Of a stretch of DNA of 64,000 nt, positions 1 through 11,700 are shown piece by piece. The stretch is from Lytechinus pictus (taxonomy: Eukaryota; Echinodermata; Echinoidea; Temnopleuroida; Toxopneustidae): the NCBI RefSeq assembly GCF_037042905.1, contig NC_087259.1, positions 20,925,501 to 20,989,500 on the forward strand. The letters are read 5' to 3'. How positions within the stretch are numbered: position 1 is the first letter of the stretch; each line of letters starts with the position of its first letter. A program made the translations under genes and the position numbers. The notes beneath the pieces were generated by a model, which had not been told where the DNA came from, searched no databases, and was given only the letters and a program-made list of their open reading frames with translations.

Positions 1-332
1 TCCCTAGCTGCAACGGTTGCAACCTACCCCTTCCAGTTCTTTTCTCTAGCTGATGGATTCTCTTAATTTTTATGTTTCCCTCTCTCTCTCTCCTCTATAA
101 GATCCATGGCGGCCTTACTCATCTCACGCCCACCCAATTCTCTCCCCGATACCAGTGTTCCATCCACTCCCCCTCTCCTATACCCCGATCATCTCCCTAT
201 ACTTCCCCATATGTCTTATACCCCCTCCCTGGCTTTACCCCCCGGCCCCCATTCTATAGAAAGGGAGGTGGTACATATGTTACTCACAAAGCACCAAATC
301 CCTCCCTCTCTATATGCTCCCTTTCTTTTAGT
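1..332. other. Pyrimidine-rich non-coding DNA
   Basis: The stretch is dominated by C/T runs (CTCTCTCTC and CCCC blocks). The open frames through it are proline/serine/leucine-rich readings of low-complexity DNA and match no protein I know. I see no gene here. Confidence 0.6.
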
Positions 333-881
333 CCCCCCCTTCCATTGACGAGATACCATGGGGTCTCGAAAAGCACCCTATATAAACAAGCTAGTATTTT
401 CAATATTCTGAAAATGCACCCCTTCACAAGTATTGGAATGTGAAACCCTACCCTTAACAAGTATATTGGAAACAAAACGATATTCTTGGCAAGTATTCCC
501 TGAGAACCCGTAAACAAGTACAGCGATATTTTAATCATGTCACGGACGTCGGTTTTACTTTTACCTATATCATTGGATTAATTCAGCACGGCCCCACCTC
601 CCACACCTCGCGCAAATCAGACTCTAAACAGGTAGTGGTGACTGTTGGGGCAAAAAGAACATCCTTTATAAAACAATTTAGTCTTAATTTTTTATTCCCT
701 CGCAAATTTGACCCCAAGCACGTAGCTTTCCTAGCGAAATAGATACCCTTTCTTTTTCATTATTTTTGACACCCTTATTGTTACGTACACAAAGTGCCCT
801 ATCTTGAAAAAGAATCCTTTTTACTTGTTTTGGGGGTCGCACATGGTATCCACACATCAATGTAAGCCCGCCCCCCCCCCT
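333..881 (+). mobile_element. hAT-like MITE, family 1 copy A (degenerate)
   Basis: This is the most decayed of four copies of one non-autonomous DNA element in the window (others at 14734-15289, 17109-17606 and 49045-49618). Shared landmarks, in order, are the end TTGACGAG.TACCATG, GGTCTCGAAAAGCACCC, repeated ACAAGTATTGG blocks, CCTCGCGCAAATC, TTGGGGCAAAAAG, GCGAAATAGATACCC, and the opposite end GGTATCCAC.C.TCAATGTAAG. Both ends are diverged and no target-site duplication can be read. No coding capacity is visible. Confidence 0.75.
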
Positions 882-1130
882 CCTTACAGGAGAGCATGCC
901 TCTCCTTTTCTTTCTTACCTCCCCTCTCTCTTCCCCTCCATATTCTCATTTACCTCTCACATTTCTCCTTTTCCTCTCCTATCACCCTCCCTCACCCCCT
1001 CTCCCTGCCCTCTCTCTTATAAATACTGCTTTCATTAGTTCCCTTTTCTCTTCTTGCTCAGCCCCCTCCCCTCTCTCCATCTGTTTAGTCTCTGTAACAC
1101 TCTCCAATCTCTTGACAACCAAATAAAATG
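882..1130. repeat. CT-rich low-complexity tract
   Basis: Continuous C/T-rich sequence (CTCCCCTC, TCTCTC, TTCCTTTT) abuts the preceding MITE. No gene or clear repeat unit is seen. Confidence 0.6.
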
Positions 1131-1621
1131 CAGAAAAAACATATTTGAGTTTGATATTTGATAATTTATCAAATCAATGTCTCAAATCCACATGTACAAA
1201 TAGCCTTCCAATCTTGGGGACATTTCACACATAACATTTCCTTCATATTTTACTGATATTTTACGATGATTGAATACCCCTATTTTCTGAAATTACAGGA
1301 AACCCTCATGGAATGATTTCAAAATTAATGATGCACACCTTAAAGTCCACATTGCATATTATATCTATATGTGTGCATAATGTATATACAATAAACACCC
1401 TTCCCTTTTCCTTGAAAATTTACACACATAATACTGACACACTATGAATTAAGTCTGAGAGTTGAGAAGTCCTGAAATCTTTAACAAGTGGAATGCCTCT
1501 GGCGGTCTCACCTGCATCACGCGATTCAATATAGCAGCAGTACTGACTTTGAAAACTACTATAAAATAATAATTCACAAAAAACACCATTCATATAATGA
1601 TACAATACTACGTTCATTGAC
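1131..1621. other. No recognisable feature
   Basis: AT-rich sequence with no convincing open frame, RNA gene or repeat boundary. Confidence 0.5.
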
Positions 1622-2825
1622 ATTTGACCTTGATCATGTGACCTAAAACTTGTCAGTGATGCTTGATTACCCCTATATCCACATTTTATACACTATATCT
1701 ATAAACTTTGAAAGTTGTGACAGCAATCTAATCATTACCTCTAAAATGGCCAAAGTTCAATGACCTTAAATGACCTTTGACTTTGGTCATGTGACCTGAA
1801 ACTCGCACAAGATGTTCAGTGATACTTGGTTACTCTTATGTCCACGTTTTATGAACTAGACCAATACACTTACAGAGATATGATGGTAATTCAACAAATA
1901 CCTCCAACATGGCCAAAGTTCATTGACCTTAAATGACTTTTGACCTTGGTCATGTGACCTGAAACTCAGATGGGATGTTCAAAGATACTTGATTACTCTT
2001 ATGGCCAAGTTTTCATGAATCAAATCCATAAACTTTCAAAGTTATGATGGTAATTCAACAGATACCCCATTATAGCCAAAGTTCATTGACCTTTGACATT
2101 GGTCATGTGACCTGAAATTCGCACAGGATGTTCAGTGATACTTGATTACTCTTATGTCCAAGTTTTATGAACTAGACCAATAAACTTTCAAAGTTATGAT
2201 GGTAATTCAACAAATACCCCCAATTTGGCCAAAGTTCATTGACCCTAAATGACCTTTGACCTTAATCATGTGACCTGAAACTTGCACAGAATGTTCAGTG
2301 ATACTTGATTACTATTAAGTCCAAGTTTCATGAATCAGATCCATAAACTTTCAAAGTTATGATGGTAATTCAACAGATATCCCCAATTTGGCCAAAGTTC
2401 ATTGACCCTAAATGACCTTTGACCTTGGTCATGTGACGTGAAACTCAAGCAGGATGTTCAGTACTACTTGATTAACCTTATGTCCAAGTTTCATGAACTA
2501 GGTCCATATATTTTCTAAGTTATAATGACATTTCAAAAACTTAACCTTAGGTTAAGATTTTGATGTTGATTCCCCCAACATGGTCTAAGTTCATTGACCC
2601 TAAATGACCTTTGACCTTGGTCATGTGACCTGAAACTCAAGCAGAATGTTCAGTAATACTTGATCAACCTTATGGCCAAGTTTCATGAACTAGGTCCATA
2701 TACTTTCTAAGTTATGCTGTCATTTCAAAAACTTAACCTTAGGTTAAGATTTGGTGTTGACGCCGTCGCCGCCGGAAAAGCGGCGCCTATAGTCTCACTC
2801 TGCTGCTATGCATTGCAGGTGAGAC
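1622..2825 (+). repeat. Tandem array with 3' hairpin, Helentron/HINE-like
   Basis: About seven degenerate copies of a 150-190 bp unit occur in tandem. Each contains GACCTTTGACCTTGG followed by TCATGTGACCTGAAACTC, and CCAAAGTTCATTGACC. The copies of the first motif lie near 1625, 1772, 1940, 2090, 2252, 2415 and 2608. The array is followed by GACGCCGTCGCCGCCGG and then a hairpin near 2790-2824 (GTCTCAC...GTGAGAC). A tandem core followed by a terminal hairpin is the layout of pearl/HINE non-autonomous Helentron-related elements of marine invertebrates. That classification is inference; the tandem array and the hairpin are seen directly. Confidence 0.7.
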
Positions 2826-3884
2826 AAAAATGAAACAAACTATTTTTTTTAATTAAATGGTTTCTTTAAATAAGTGACTGGAAATGATTTAAATAATTCA
2901 GCAAACAATTCTGAAAGTAAATAATGGCGTTATAGGGCCTCTTGACTTATCAGCACTCATTTGTTCATATTTATCAATGGATAGTTACATGAATGCCTCT
3001 CCAAGGCTGATTAACCCTTTGATAATATTTATAGCAAATAAATTCAATGAATCATACAACTTCCCTTGCACTTTATAGACTGTGTTAACCAAATCTTAAT
3101 TAAGAGTAACCATAATATAATGAAATGAAAACTTAAAACAAAAATAATTTAGAATCACATAAGTATGTCAGAAAATTTACCTCAAATTTCTGAAAAATCC
3201 AATTATCTAGTCAAGTTTATCAGTAACGTATCAGGCAGTGTGACTATTGATGATTGTGCAGGTTTGGCAAGACATACAAGTTATACTGTAATGGTAAAAG
3301 ATTGTAATAAACATGTATTGTAATAATCACAAATTATGTAAAGTAGCTATCAAATGCCTATACAGTAAGAAAGAAAAAAATACAAACTTTATATCAATCC
3401 AAATGCCTGGTATAAATATTATGTTTAATACTACATGTACATGTATACCTTGTAAAGAAATGCAGCATATTTTGTCATTTTGGACCATTTTAAATATATT
3501 TTATCCTTAAAGGAAAGACAATGCCTCTGACAATTAAAGGATATTGTTAAATGTCTGCCAGGCTTAGAAACTCCTTATGAGGCAGGCTAGACTAACTTAC
3601 TTTCACATTGTCAATTTATTAAGTGCTCAAAGAAACCTAACATAATATTGTTACTGCTGATTTATATCATGAGCGCAATCAACCAAAACCCTTTATAAAC
3701 ACACTCATTTTTTTACGAATTAAAATTTGCAACAAACTTCATAAATGTCATGGGGAGATAATGTTATTCATTGACTGAATGTAAGTATAAAATATATTGA
3801 AATGAAGTCTTATCTAGTTGGGTCATAACAAAGTGGATATGGATATTAAAATGATAAAGTCTGTAATTTATGCTTCATAAAGCA
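2826..3884. other. No recognisable feature
   Basis: AT-rich intergenic DNA. The single 65-codon open frame at 3313-3510 has no recognisable motif and is taken as chance. Confidence 0.5.
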
Positions 3885-4770
3885 GGGCTTGGGGAAGTTT
3901 ACCCCGAGAAAAAGTTAAATTAAAAATAACAGAAATAATAACAACAAAATATTGGTTTCGAGGTTTGAAGGAATTCCATCAAAGTTATTAGAATTTTAAT
4001 TTTTTGATTTGTGACGTCATAAGCGAGCAGCTTCTTCTTCTGTATTAAAAAATTTGAAATGTCACTTTCTCTAAACTTGAAAATACTTTCTATTGTAACT
4101 CAGTGGCGTACCTAGGATTTTCCGCAGGGGGGGCAAAATCGGCCGCCAAAAAATTTGACAAGCAAAAAAAAAAAAAGGTCTTCAATAAAAAAATTTAGGT
4201 TTTCGTACCACAAAAAAATTTGACAAGCAGAAAAAAAAAAAAAAAAAAAAAAAAAAAGGTCTTCAATTAAAAAATTAAGGTTTTCGTACCAGAAAAAAAA
4301 TTGACAAGCAAAAAAAAAAAAAAAAAAAAAAAAAGGTCTTCAGGCTCTTCAGGGGGGCATTAAAGGTCTTCAAGTTCGTCAGGGGGGGGCAAAAAAGGTC
4401 TTTTAAGCTCGTCAGGGGGGGCAGGTATATGTCTTTTGTATGGGTTGTGGCTCGTCAGGGGGGGGGCAGAGTGCCCCCTCTGCCCCCCCCCCCCCCCCCC
4501 GTAGGTACGCTAGTGTTGTAACTTCAGTAGTATATCAACAGAACAAATTACACCAGCTCCTGAAAGAAAAATTTATTTTAGTCATCATGAACCATTAGAT
4601 TGTGAAATTTAAGCATTTTAAATTACATTTGGGGCAGCTGCTGCTCGTATATGACGTCACAAATCCAAAGTTTAAAATTTGAATAACTTTGTTAATCTTT
4701 GGTGGATTTTCCTTAAACCTTCACCAATATTCTTTATTTATTCAGGTATTTTTACAATAAACATGGATGT
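3885..4770. mobile_element. Palindromic MITE, interrupted by a hAT MITE
   Basis: Left arm 3885-4100 and right arm 4516-4770 are inverted relative to each other: GATTTGTGACGTCATAAGCGAGCAGC on the left (two adjoining blocks) mirrors GCTGCTCGTATATGACGTCAC on the right, and ATTGGTTTCGAGGTTTGAAGG mirrors the right-hand CCTTAAACCTTCACCAAT. Related copies lie at 19094-19545 and 60244-60646. The element is split at 4100 by a younger insertion that left an 8-bp duplication, so the original palindrome was about 0.47 kb. Confidence 0.75.
4101..4515. mobile_element. hAT-type MITE with 8-bp TSD
   Basis: The element begins CAGTGGCGTACCTA and ends TAGGTACGCTAGTG, a 14-bp terminal inverted repeat with two mismatches. 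It is flanked by the direct repeat TTGTAACT (4093-4100 and 4516-4523). CAGTGGCG-type ends with an 8-bp target duplication are typical of the hAT superfamily. The interior has three tandem units of about 60-80 bp built on AATTTGACAAGC, poly-A and GGTCTTCA, then G-runs and a poly-C tract near 4486-4500. It has no coding capacity. Confidence 0.85.
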
Positions 4771-4850
4771 CATGTTGCCTGGCCTTGGTGCTCCTACCAT
4801 TGGCCTTAGAAATGTGGTGTGCCCACCTTTAATTTTTTCCAGTTGTGCTG

Positions 4851-5430
4851 TTAAAGGGGTGGTCCAGGCTGAAAATATTTATATCTAAATAAATATAGTA
4901 AAATTCACACAGCAAAATGCTGAAAATTTCATCAAAATCAGATAACAAATAACAAAAATATTGAATTCTAAAGTTTATCAATATTTTGTGAAAACAGTTA
5001 TTTGCACATCGTCTTGAATATTCATTAGGTGGGCTGATGATGTCACATCCCCACTTTTCTTTTTCTTATGTTATTACATGAAATCATAAATGTTTCATTT
5101 TTTTCATACATGTGTAAATGATGTGTCTCCATTATGATGAAATAAAATACGGCAATAGATAACTAATGCACTTAATCAGTTGTCAATCCAATTGTTTTAG
5201 TTCTTGGTAGAATTTTTTTTTTAATAAACCTAATTTCATATATGAAAATACAAAAGAACAAGTGGGGATATGAACGCATCAGCCCATCTTATGAATATTC
5301 ATAAATACATGCCTAGAACTGTTTCACTGAAATAATGCAAATCTTGAAAATTCAATAACTTTGTTATTTGTTATCCAATTTTGATCAAATTTTCAGCATT
5401 TCAGTCCTAAAAATATAGACATATAAGGCC
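4851..5430. mobile_element. Palindromic MITE, TTAA-type, diverged
   Basis: It starts TTAAAGGGGTGGTCCAGGC. The arms mirror each other: GAAAATTTCATCAAAATC (4924 on) against GATCAAATTTTCAGC (about 5383 on), TATTCATTAGGTGGGCTGATG against CATCAGCCCATCTTATGAATA (adjoining blocks). The right end is too diverged to read the duplicated target. It is related to the copies at 20949, 24231 and 25834. Confidence 0.65.
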
Positions 5431-7847
5431 TTGTACAGAGACCACATTATTCTGTTATGCACTGGGATATTCTTATTTGACCTGAAAAATTTGGAATGTG
5501 GTAATGTCCAAACACCCTTGATATACTCCATGTAGTGGTGAATAATCTCATTGAGAACATTACTAATAAAACAAACAATAAATATCTAATGAAAACAGAT
5601 TCTTCTTCAACCTCTTCTATCATCAATGAAATATTTCAAATGTTTGCTTTGACCAGCTCCATGACGGCTTAATAATACTTGAGGACTATGCGGCTGTTTT
5701 CATAAGCATCAATTTCAGCATTCAAATTTTACACAAAACTTACTTTGTGAACTTAAATGAAAGCATTCTGATGGGAAAACACATTGAAAATAATAATTCA
5801 CATATTTTCCACCTAAAAGTGTTGTTTTTCTTTTCAAAATGGCAATGATCACTAGGGACATAAATCTACATGTATTTGATACAATATAATATAATATAAC
5901 TCTCAAAACATTTTCCTATTTCCAGCTGTTCAAAAAGTATGTACAGAAATAATAGAGCTTGTATAATGTTCATCATCATTATAAATAAATCTAACATCAG
6001 ATTTCCAATAAATTTCATACAAATAGATAAATGAATGTTTGCATGACAGGTAATGCCAAAAAAAATTACATGAAGATATTGAACATGCTTTAGAACAGTG
6101 CCATCAACAAAAAAGAAATATTTTAGTCATATTTCTAGACATGGTATAAACTGTTTCCTAATTTGGAAGTGTAACTTCAGAAATTCAAATTCAGGATAGG
6201 CCTATATCACATTGACAGTTGACATCCTTCATAATCATAAACCTACAAAGCAATGACCATTGACAATTAAAATGAAATCTATTTCCTTTGAATATAAAAT
6301 GAATTGTATGAAAGATGAAAACCTAAAACAGAAAGCAGAAAGGTTGAAAGAAATTGGACCATGAACACAAGTTTTGGTGATTGAAAAATGAGATGACTAA
6401 AACTCTGTAAATCTCACAAATTAGCAATTTGAAGGGTAGATTGTAACAAATAGGAAGGATCTATCCATATCCCATTAGTCCTGCACTTTGTTAAAATAAT
6501 TTTCTAGTTTTCTCCTCTATAACTTAGGGGGTGATCAAATATATAGCGTCAGTCCTAACAAAAGGACAATACAATTCTGAGTAAAATACTTGAAAATATT
6601 TTGTTTCGGGATATAATAATGAAATTTATGGAGTACTTCTTACCTCACATTCCAATGACATAAACTTTGTGGTAAGTTATTTTCAACAGCCACAGTTTTG
6701 TGATAATCATGGGTTTCTACAACTTTAATAATATCATAATTTTGTTGTTAGTCAGAATTTGTTCAAACTTTTCCACTACTCATCTCTGTTTTTTTTTCAA
6801 AGTTGGTTATTTAAAAATACAAAATACATAATTTGCATATGAAGAACTACACTAATTGTTATGCACTTATCATAACAGATAAATGTTGCATATTAAAGAA
6901 CTTATCTATCACTTCTGTTTGAAATAAACAAATTAACTATTCAAATCCATGTATTGTTTAAATCATGTCTAAGATCTTAACCATACCCAGTCACTGAAAA
7001 CATAAATAAACTTCAATCGCTGTACAATTATTGCACTATATAAGAGAATACTGCCCATAATATGGGCCATAGTTATTGCCAATCAATATGCACAACAGAC
7101 CAAAGAAAAGAGGATGAATTTACCTTTAGTAAGACATTATTCAATTATGTTTGCAAAGTATTACAGTACATGCATTCAATTTTGGTATGAAATTTGGATA
7201 AGATTTTGAAGAAAGGAAATGAAAGAAAACAAGAAAATGCAGAAATGTAATACCTATTATTATAATACACAAAAATGCACTAAGAATACTTTATCAGTTG
7301 CATAAGGTTAAAGGATATTATTCACATATGCAGAATTTTGAAACAGTTTAGAAGTCAAGGTTACGATATTGATTGACAAAAACAAATTCAGGCAAGATGT
7401 GGCAAAAATAAGAGACATGAATGATATTTGACTCTTATGATTTCATGGTACTTTGAATTTGACGAAAAGCTAATGCATCATCCCTTTTCTTTCCTTCTCT
7501 CTTTCTCAATGAAATCTCTATCTAGAAGATACTAAACATCTGAACAAGTTATTGATATAATACATATCCACTAAACACTGCCTTAGTTAAGTACACTAAT
7601 CTACATGCTCCAACTTGTACAAAATTCTCCAGTATAAATCTTCAGTACAAATACATCTATTGATTATTCTATATTGCTATTTAAGTGCATCAACCTCTTT
7701 TGAAATATATACATGAATATATAGTCCCGAATGAAACTTACGTACATAAAATGCTTTACACACTGTACAATTAATGTGCAGGTTCATACATCTATAAGAT
7801 CTGCAGATTTGGATAATTTTTAAAGTCATTATTGGAGCAGCGGGCCC
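5431..7847. other. No recognisable feature
   Basis: 2.4 kb of AT-rich DNA without a convincing gene, RNA or repeat. It may include 3' untranslated or downstream sequence of the minus-strand gene ending at 9375, but nothing in the sequence proves that. Confidence 0.45.
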
Positions 7848-7998
7848 CTGGGGCCCGTTGCAGAAAGAGTTGCAATCAATCGCAACTCTAAAAATCATGC
7901 ACAACTTGATTTTCAACCAATCAACAGCACGCATTTGGGACTTGCGATTGATTTTTTGACTTTCGTTTAAACGCAACTATTTCTGCAACGGATCCCAG
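7848..7998. mobile_element. Short TIR MITE
   Basis: The ends CTGGGGCCCGTTGCAGAAA and TTTCTGCAACGGATCCCAG are inverted copies with two mismatches. The subterminal GCAACT blocks also mirror each other. The element is 151 bp and non-coding. Elements with similar GGGCCCGT ends lie at 34361-35532 and 43333-43636, suggesting one superfamily. The target duplication is ambiguous. Confidence 0.75.
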
Positions 7999-9374
7999 GG
8001 CACACAATTAATTAAGTACAGGTACGATGATGTTAGACATCTTAAGCACAAAAAGCTAGGGGAAAAAACCTCAACAAAACAAATCTTTGATTTATTGAAT
8101 GTTTCTTGTCTAACAATTCCCATATCAAACATCATAATCTGTATGCATACTAGTACAGTAGTAGACATTACTCAGTAAAAATCTGTTTGTAGTTTTCTAT
8201 CGAAACAAATCCCTATATATTTGCCAATTGCCATGTTTATACTGTTTTTTATTATTTTAGTCTGCTTTGTCTCAGTGTGTATTAGAATGTTTAACCACCA
8301 ATGAAAGATAGATAAAATGAAATTCTTCATGTTGCATTTAATAATTTCATCACACTATTAGTAAAGCTGACCCTAATAATCAACATCCACTCATAAATAA
8401 GAGCTGAAAATAACATGGAATTTCTAAACAGTCAAGGTACAATACTACAATTCAAGGTAGAAAAACAGTATGTAAACTAATGTATCAATCAATCAATTGG
8501 ACCAATTTAAGTTAATGAATCTTATCTCTCTGTAATAATCTCACTTTTTAACTTTACTTTTGAATAAAACGAAGATTACATCTGCACATCAAATTCAGCG
8601 TGATATCAGAGTACAAGAAAGATAAGGAATTCAAATAAATACATCACTTCCTGAAGTAGTTGTGATACCAAATATCATACCAGCTGATATAATGGTACGC
8701 AAGGTTTCATGAAAAGTACCAGTACTTATCACACAGAACGATGCAATTACAGATTCAAATATAAATCTTTAGGTTTCCCAACAGTCAATGCCGACCTGTT
8801 ACCAATATGCCTTTAGAAAATAATACAAGAGTCAGTAGGTAGGTGCGGGTGAGGGTGGGAGCATAGTCACAGGGGGAATCCGCTCTATCTTTTGCCCCAA
8901 ATCAGCATTGCCTCTCACTATTTTGTCATTTTTATCCTTCAAATTTTATCCTTTTTAGGGTGAGGGTGGTTCAGAACCTCTTTATTCGCAATTGTATCCT
9001 ACTTTTGATCAAGAACCCCCCCTCCCCCTCTTTTTCTTGCTTGTCTGGAAATGGATAGACCTCAATTCTGTGCCTCCCTCAACCTGAACACTAACAGATC
9101 AGGATATCAAAGGTGAACATTAGGTGATGATAATCAAATACCTACACATGTAATATTGTGCAGCCCTGCTGAATACATATGATTTATCTTTAATCTTCTT
9201 GGAATGGAAAAGAACAACTATTTCCCATTTTGTTGTTGTTGTTGAATATTTGGGAATGGATATTACAATTGAGATAGCTAAGAAAGATGTGTACTTCATT
9301 ATTCTGAATACTATGACACTGAAGAACATTATGTCTCATGGGTTTGAAATTTAATTGATACCTCTGCCATGATG
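7999..9374. other. No recognisable gene; possible 3' UTR (minus)
   Basis: AT-rich sequence directly downstream of the stop codon of the minus-strand coding exon at 9375-9696. Some of it may be that gene's 3' untranslated region. No polyadenylation site can be chosen with confidence. Confidence 0.4.
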
Positions 9375-9696
9375 CTACATGACAGAACACACAGTAGATT
9401 GCACAACATGGTTGTCCCTTTTCACCACATCCTGCCCAACATGACTCACAGTGATACTCTCGTTGCCGTACCGACCGTACTTGACCATGCTCGGTTCCGC
9501 TTTGTCAGTCTCGTCCTGGGGTTTGGGAGGACGACGACGTTGGTACTCCTCCTGGTATTTCTTCTGCTGCTCCTTGAAGATGACAACCGACGTGTCCTGG
9601 TACCGCTCCCGGATGAACTGCCGGGACTCCGGATCTACGGTCCGCCGGCTCAGGAATCGATGCGCCACTGTTCCTGATGTCTGCATACACCGCTGG
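9375..9696 (-). CDS. 3'-terminal coding exon, unidentified small protein with CaaX-like end
   Basis: On the minus strand a strong acceptor (TTGTATTTCTCAG, with branch-like CTGATC) ends at 9697 and opens a 106-codon frame to a TGA at 9375. The exon is far more GC-rich than its surroundings, as real exons are here. The first in-frame ATG lies three codons in and would give a 103-aa protein. The peptide is charged: a predicted helical stretch (QFIRERYQDT, then KEQQKKYQEEYQRRRPP), a KPQDETDKAEPS linker, and the C terminus TVCSVM. The final CSVM fits the CaaX prenylation pattern. I do not recognise the family. A candidate upstream exon, possibly 5' non-coding, ends at 11597 with donor GTGAGT; the phases are compatible. 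The exon is probably real, but the gene identity is unknown. Confidence 0.5.
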
Positions 9697-10650
9697 CTGA
9701 GAAATACAAGTTTGATCAGGTCAGCAAACTCAGCATCATTCAAGCGAAAATGTTCTGTTAAACCATTGGTTTGTGGACAGTACAATGGCTTATCTACTAA
9801 GTGATACTCTTCTCCATTACTTTTTCACAAGAATCTCCAGATCTCAAGTCTTGTGTGAGGATATATTTTCTTAGACCAATCCAAGATATCTCTTGATCAG
9901 GTCTAGTGCAAACTGGACCAATGGTATAAAGTACTCTACATTGCTTTCCTCCTATTTAGGGAAATAAATAAAGGAAGAAAAATAATTACATAAAATTTAA
10001 GAAAAACATTTTCTTTATTCAAATACAGAGTTTTCATTTAAAAAATTGATTTTCATTCAATAAAATTTATCAAGTTGTTTGTAATGCTGGCATGCTGTTG
10101 AGATGGGGGTGATCCTGACTTTCCCCATCTTAACATAACTGCGCATACATTACAAACAAAAAGCATTGTTTTGGACATCCGTGCTCTCTCATTAATTACA
10201 TGTACCATTTTTAATCTACTTTTTGTGTTGGACAGACTGGATAATATTTTTTTTCTCAGAATAACAGTTATGAACTTTTGAAATATTGATTTTCTGACAT
10301 GACGGATAAGCAGCTCCTACAATATGTTGTATGATATAAAGAAAAAAAGGCCACTTTCTAAAAAAAAAAAAAATGTATTTGTGCAGCAGTTATCATCAAA
10401 CACCTCGTCCAATCCTCCCTTATATAAGAAAACTATTTTTATTCATTATGTTCCATGAAAAAAATGATTTATGGAATTAATATTACTGTATGAAGGAACT
10501 AAAAAAGCTTGCATGTGTCACAAATAAAACTTCAAAGTTTATCATGTTTATTAAGTTTGAAAAATAATAATTATGTTCTTTGATAAATTTTCATCTAAGT
10601 TTTCACCAGTCTAATATAATAATACTACTTTTTACTAGTTTCTTTATTTT
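9697..10650. other. Putative intron of the minus-strand gene
   Basis: AT-rich sequence lying between the terminal exon and the candidate upstream exon at 11597-11700. No further exon is recognised in it. Confidence 0.35.
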
Positions 10651-10659
10651 TACTGCTTC

Positions 10660-11107
10660 GGAAAGAGTTCCATATGCACCCCCCACCAAAAATAACAAAA
10701 GATTGTTGAGACTTCCGGTTCGTTCCCTTCAGATTTTTCTATCATTTTTTTACTGTTGCTTACCTTAGTTGGGACTCGAACTCACCTCGGTTGATCTGCA
10801 GTCAAGACCTTTCCCGCTATGCTAGCAAGAAGCGCTGATACTGGTAAGGGTATTTTTACGATTATCAGCCGATAGTTCGACTAGTCTTGACTCGCAGACC
10901 CTTTACTGACTAAATAAACCGATGTCTATGGACAATTACACGCACAAGATCTCGCTCGAAATTTGACGGAATAAAGCCATATTTTGGTATGTATTTCCAC
11001 TTCCCCATCATATATGTTCGATATTAGGGCTAGATATATTATTATACTGAAACTTCTCCATGTTTTTATTTTCAATTTTAGTGGGGGGTGCATATGGAAC
11101 TCTTACC
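10660..11107. mobile_element. MULE-like MITE with 9-bp TSD
   Basis: A 24-bp perfect inverted repeat (10663-10686 against 11081-11104; core GTTCCATATGCACCCCCCAC) extends outward to GG(A/T)AAGAG at both ends. The 448-bp element is flanked by the direct 9-bp repeat TACTGCTTC (10651-10659 and 11108-11116). A 9-bp duplication with TIRs suits the Mutator/MULE superfamily. It has no transposase. The interior contains a tRNA-like block at about 10758-10834. Confidence 0.85.
10758..10834 (-). pseudogene. tRNA-Cys-like sequence inside the MITE
   Basis: On the minus strand the block TTGACTGCAGATCAA reproduces a tRNA-Cys anticodon arm (loop CTGCAGA, anticodon GCA), followed by GAGTTCGAGTCCC, a B-box-like T loop. 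The outer ends GCTT and AAGC can pair. The T stem does not pair properly and the D arm is poor, so this is not a working tRNA gene. It is probably a tRNA-derived fragment carried by the transposon. Confidence 0.4.
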
Positions 11108-11116
11108 TACTGCTTC

Positions 11117-11427
11117 TATTAAAACCATTTTTTGTCAGGGTGAACTTCCCCTTCATAAACCAAATTAACATAAAGTTAGATTTTTATTACTGTGACGACT
11201 TTCTGTGAATATCGATTGTAGAACTAGATCTAAATAAATCATATCTTATCCAATCAATTGTCTCTAAACAGCTGACTCTGAATCATACATACAGTTATAC
11301 TCATATCAGGGCACATTAACGTGAAGTTAACATGTGATGAAGATATAGAAGTTTATTTCTATTTCATGATTTTATCACATGCAATGACTCAAAGAGTCAA
11401 ACCATGCACCAGTGCAGTGCTCCACAC
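11117..11427. other. No recognisable feature
   Basis: AT-rich spacer between two transposons. It ends with AGTGCTCCACACCA at 11418-11431, which recurs in direct orientation at about 14206-14219 on the far side of the transposon stack. Confidence 0.5.
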
Positions 11428-11596
11428 CACTCTAGGCGACACCCCAATACTTACCCGTGCTAATAAACTGGGACTCCACTCACGCGCATTTGGGCCGCCC
11501 TAGCTTAGAACTAAGCTTTGTTTTACTAAAAAATAAATCTTGTAATGATTCAATAAATGTTACTTAATAAATTAGTACTGTTAAATTGGTACTCAC

Positions 11597-11700
11597 CGGT
11601 TCTTTTCTTGAATTTTCTGGCAATTTCCCACGCTTCTGGCTTCAATTCTGCGGCTGTTCCTGTCGCGGTAGACAGCTACATATGCAACTTTATTTATAAA
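11597..11700 (-). other. Candidate upstream exon of the minus-strand gene
   Basis: On the minus strand a GC-richer stretch ends in AAAAGAACCG followed by donor GTGAGTACC. Read in the frame that joins to the acceptor at 9696 it is open (…NCQKIQEKN/R then QRCMQTSG), but no in-frame ATG is seen, so it could be 5' untranslated. It lies inside the left arm of the foldback element, and the right arm carries a matching AAAAGAACCG/GTGAGT on the plus strand. The exon may therefore be transposon-derived or illusory. Confidence 0.25.

Noticed and set aside
1622-2825. CRISPR-like array
   Set aside because: Units are degenerate, long and without unique spacers, and the DNA is animal nuclear sequence.
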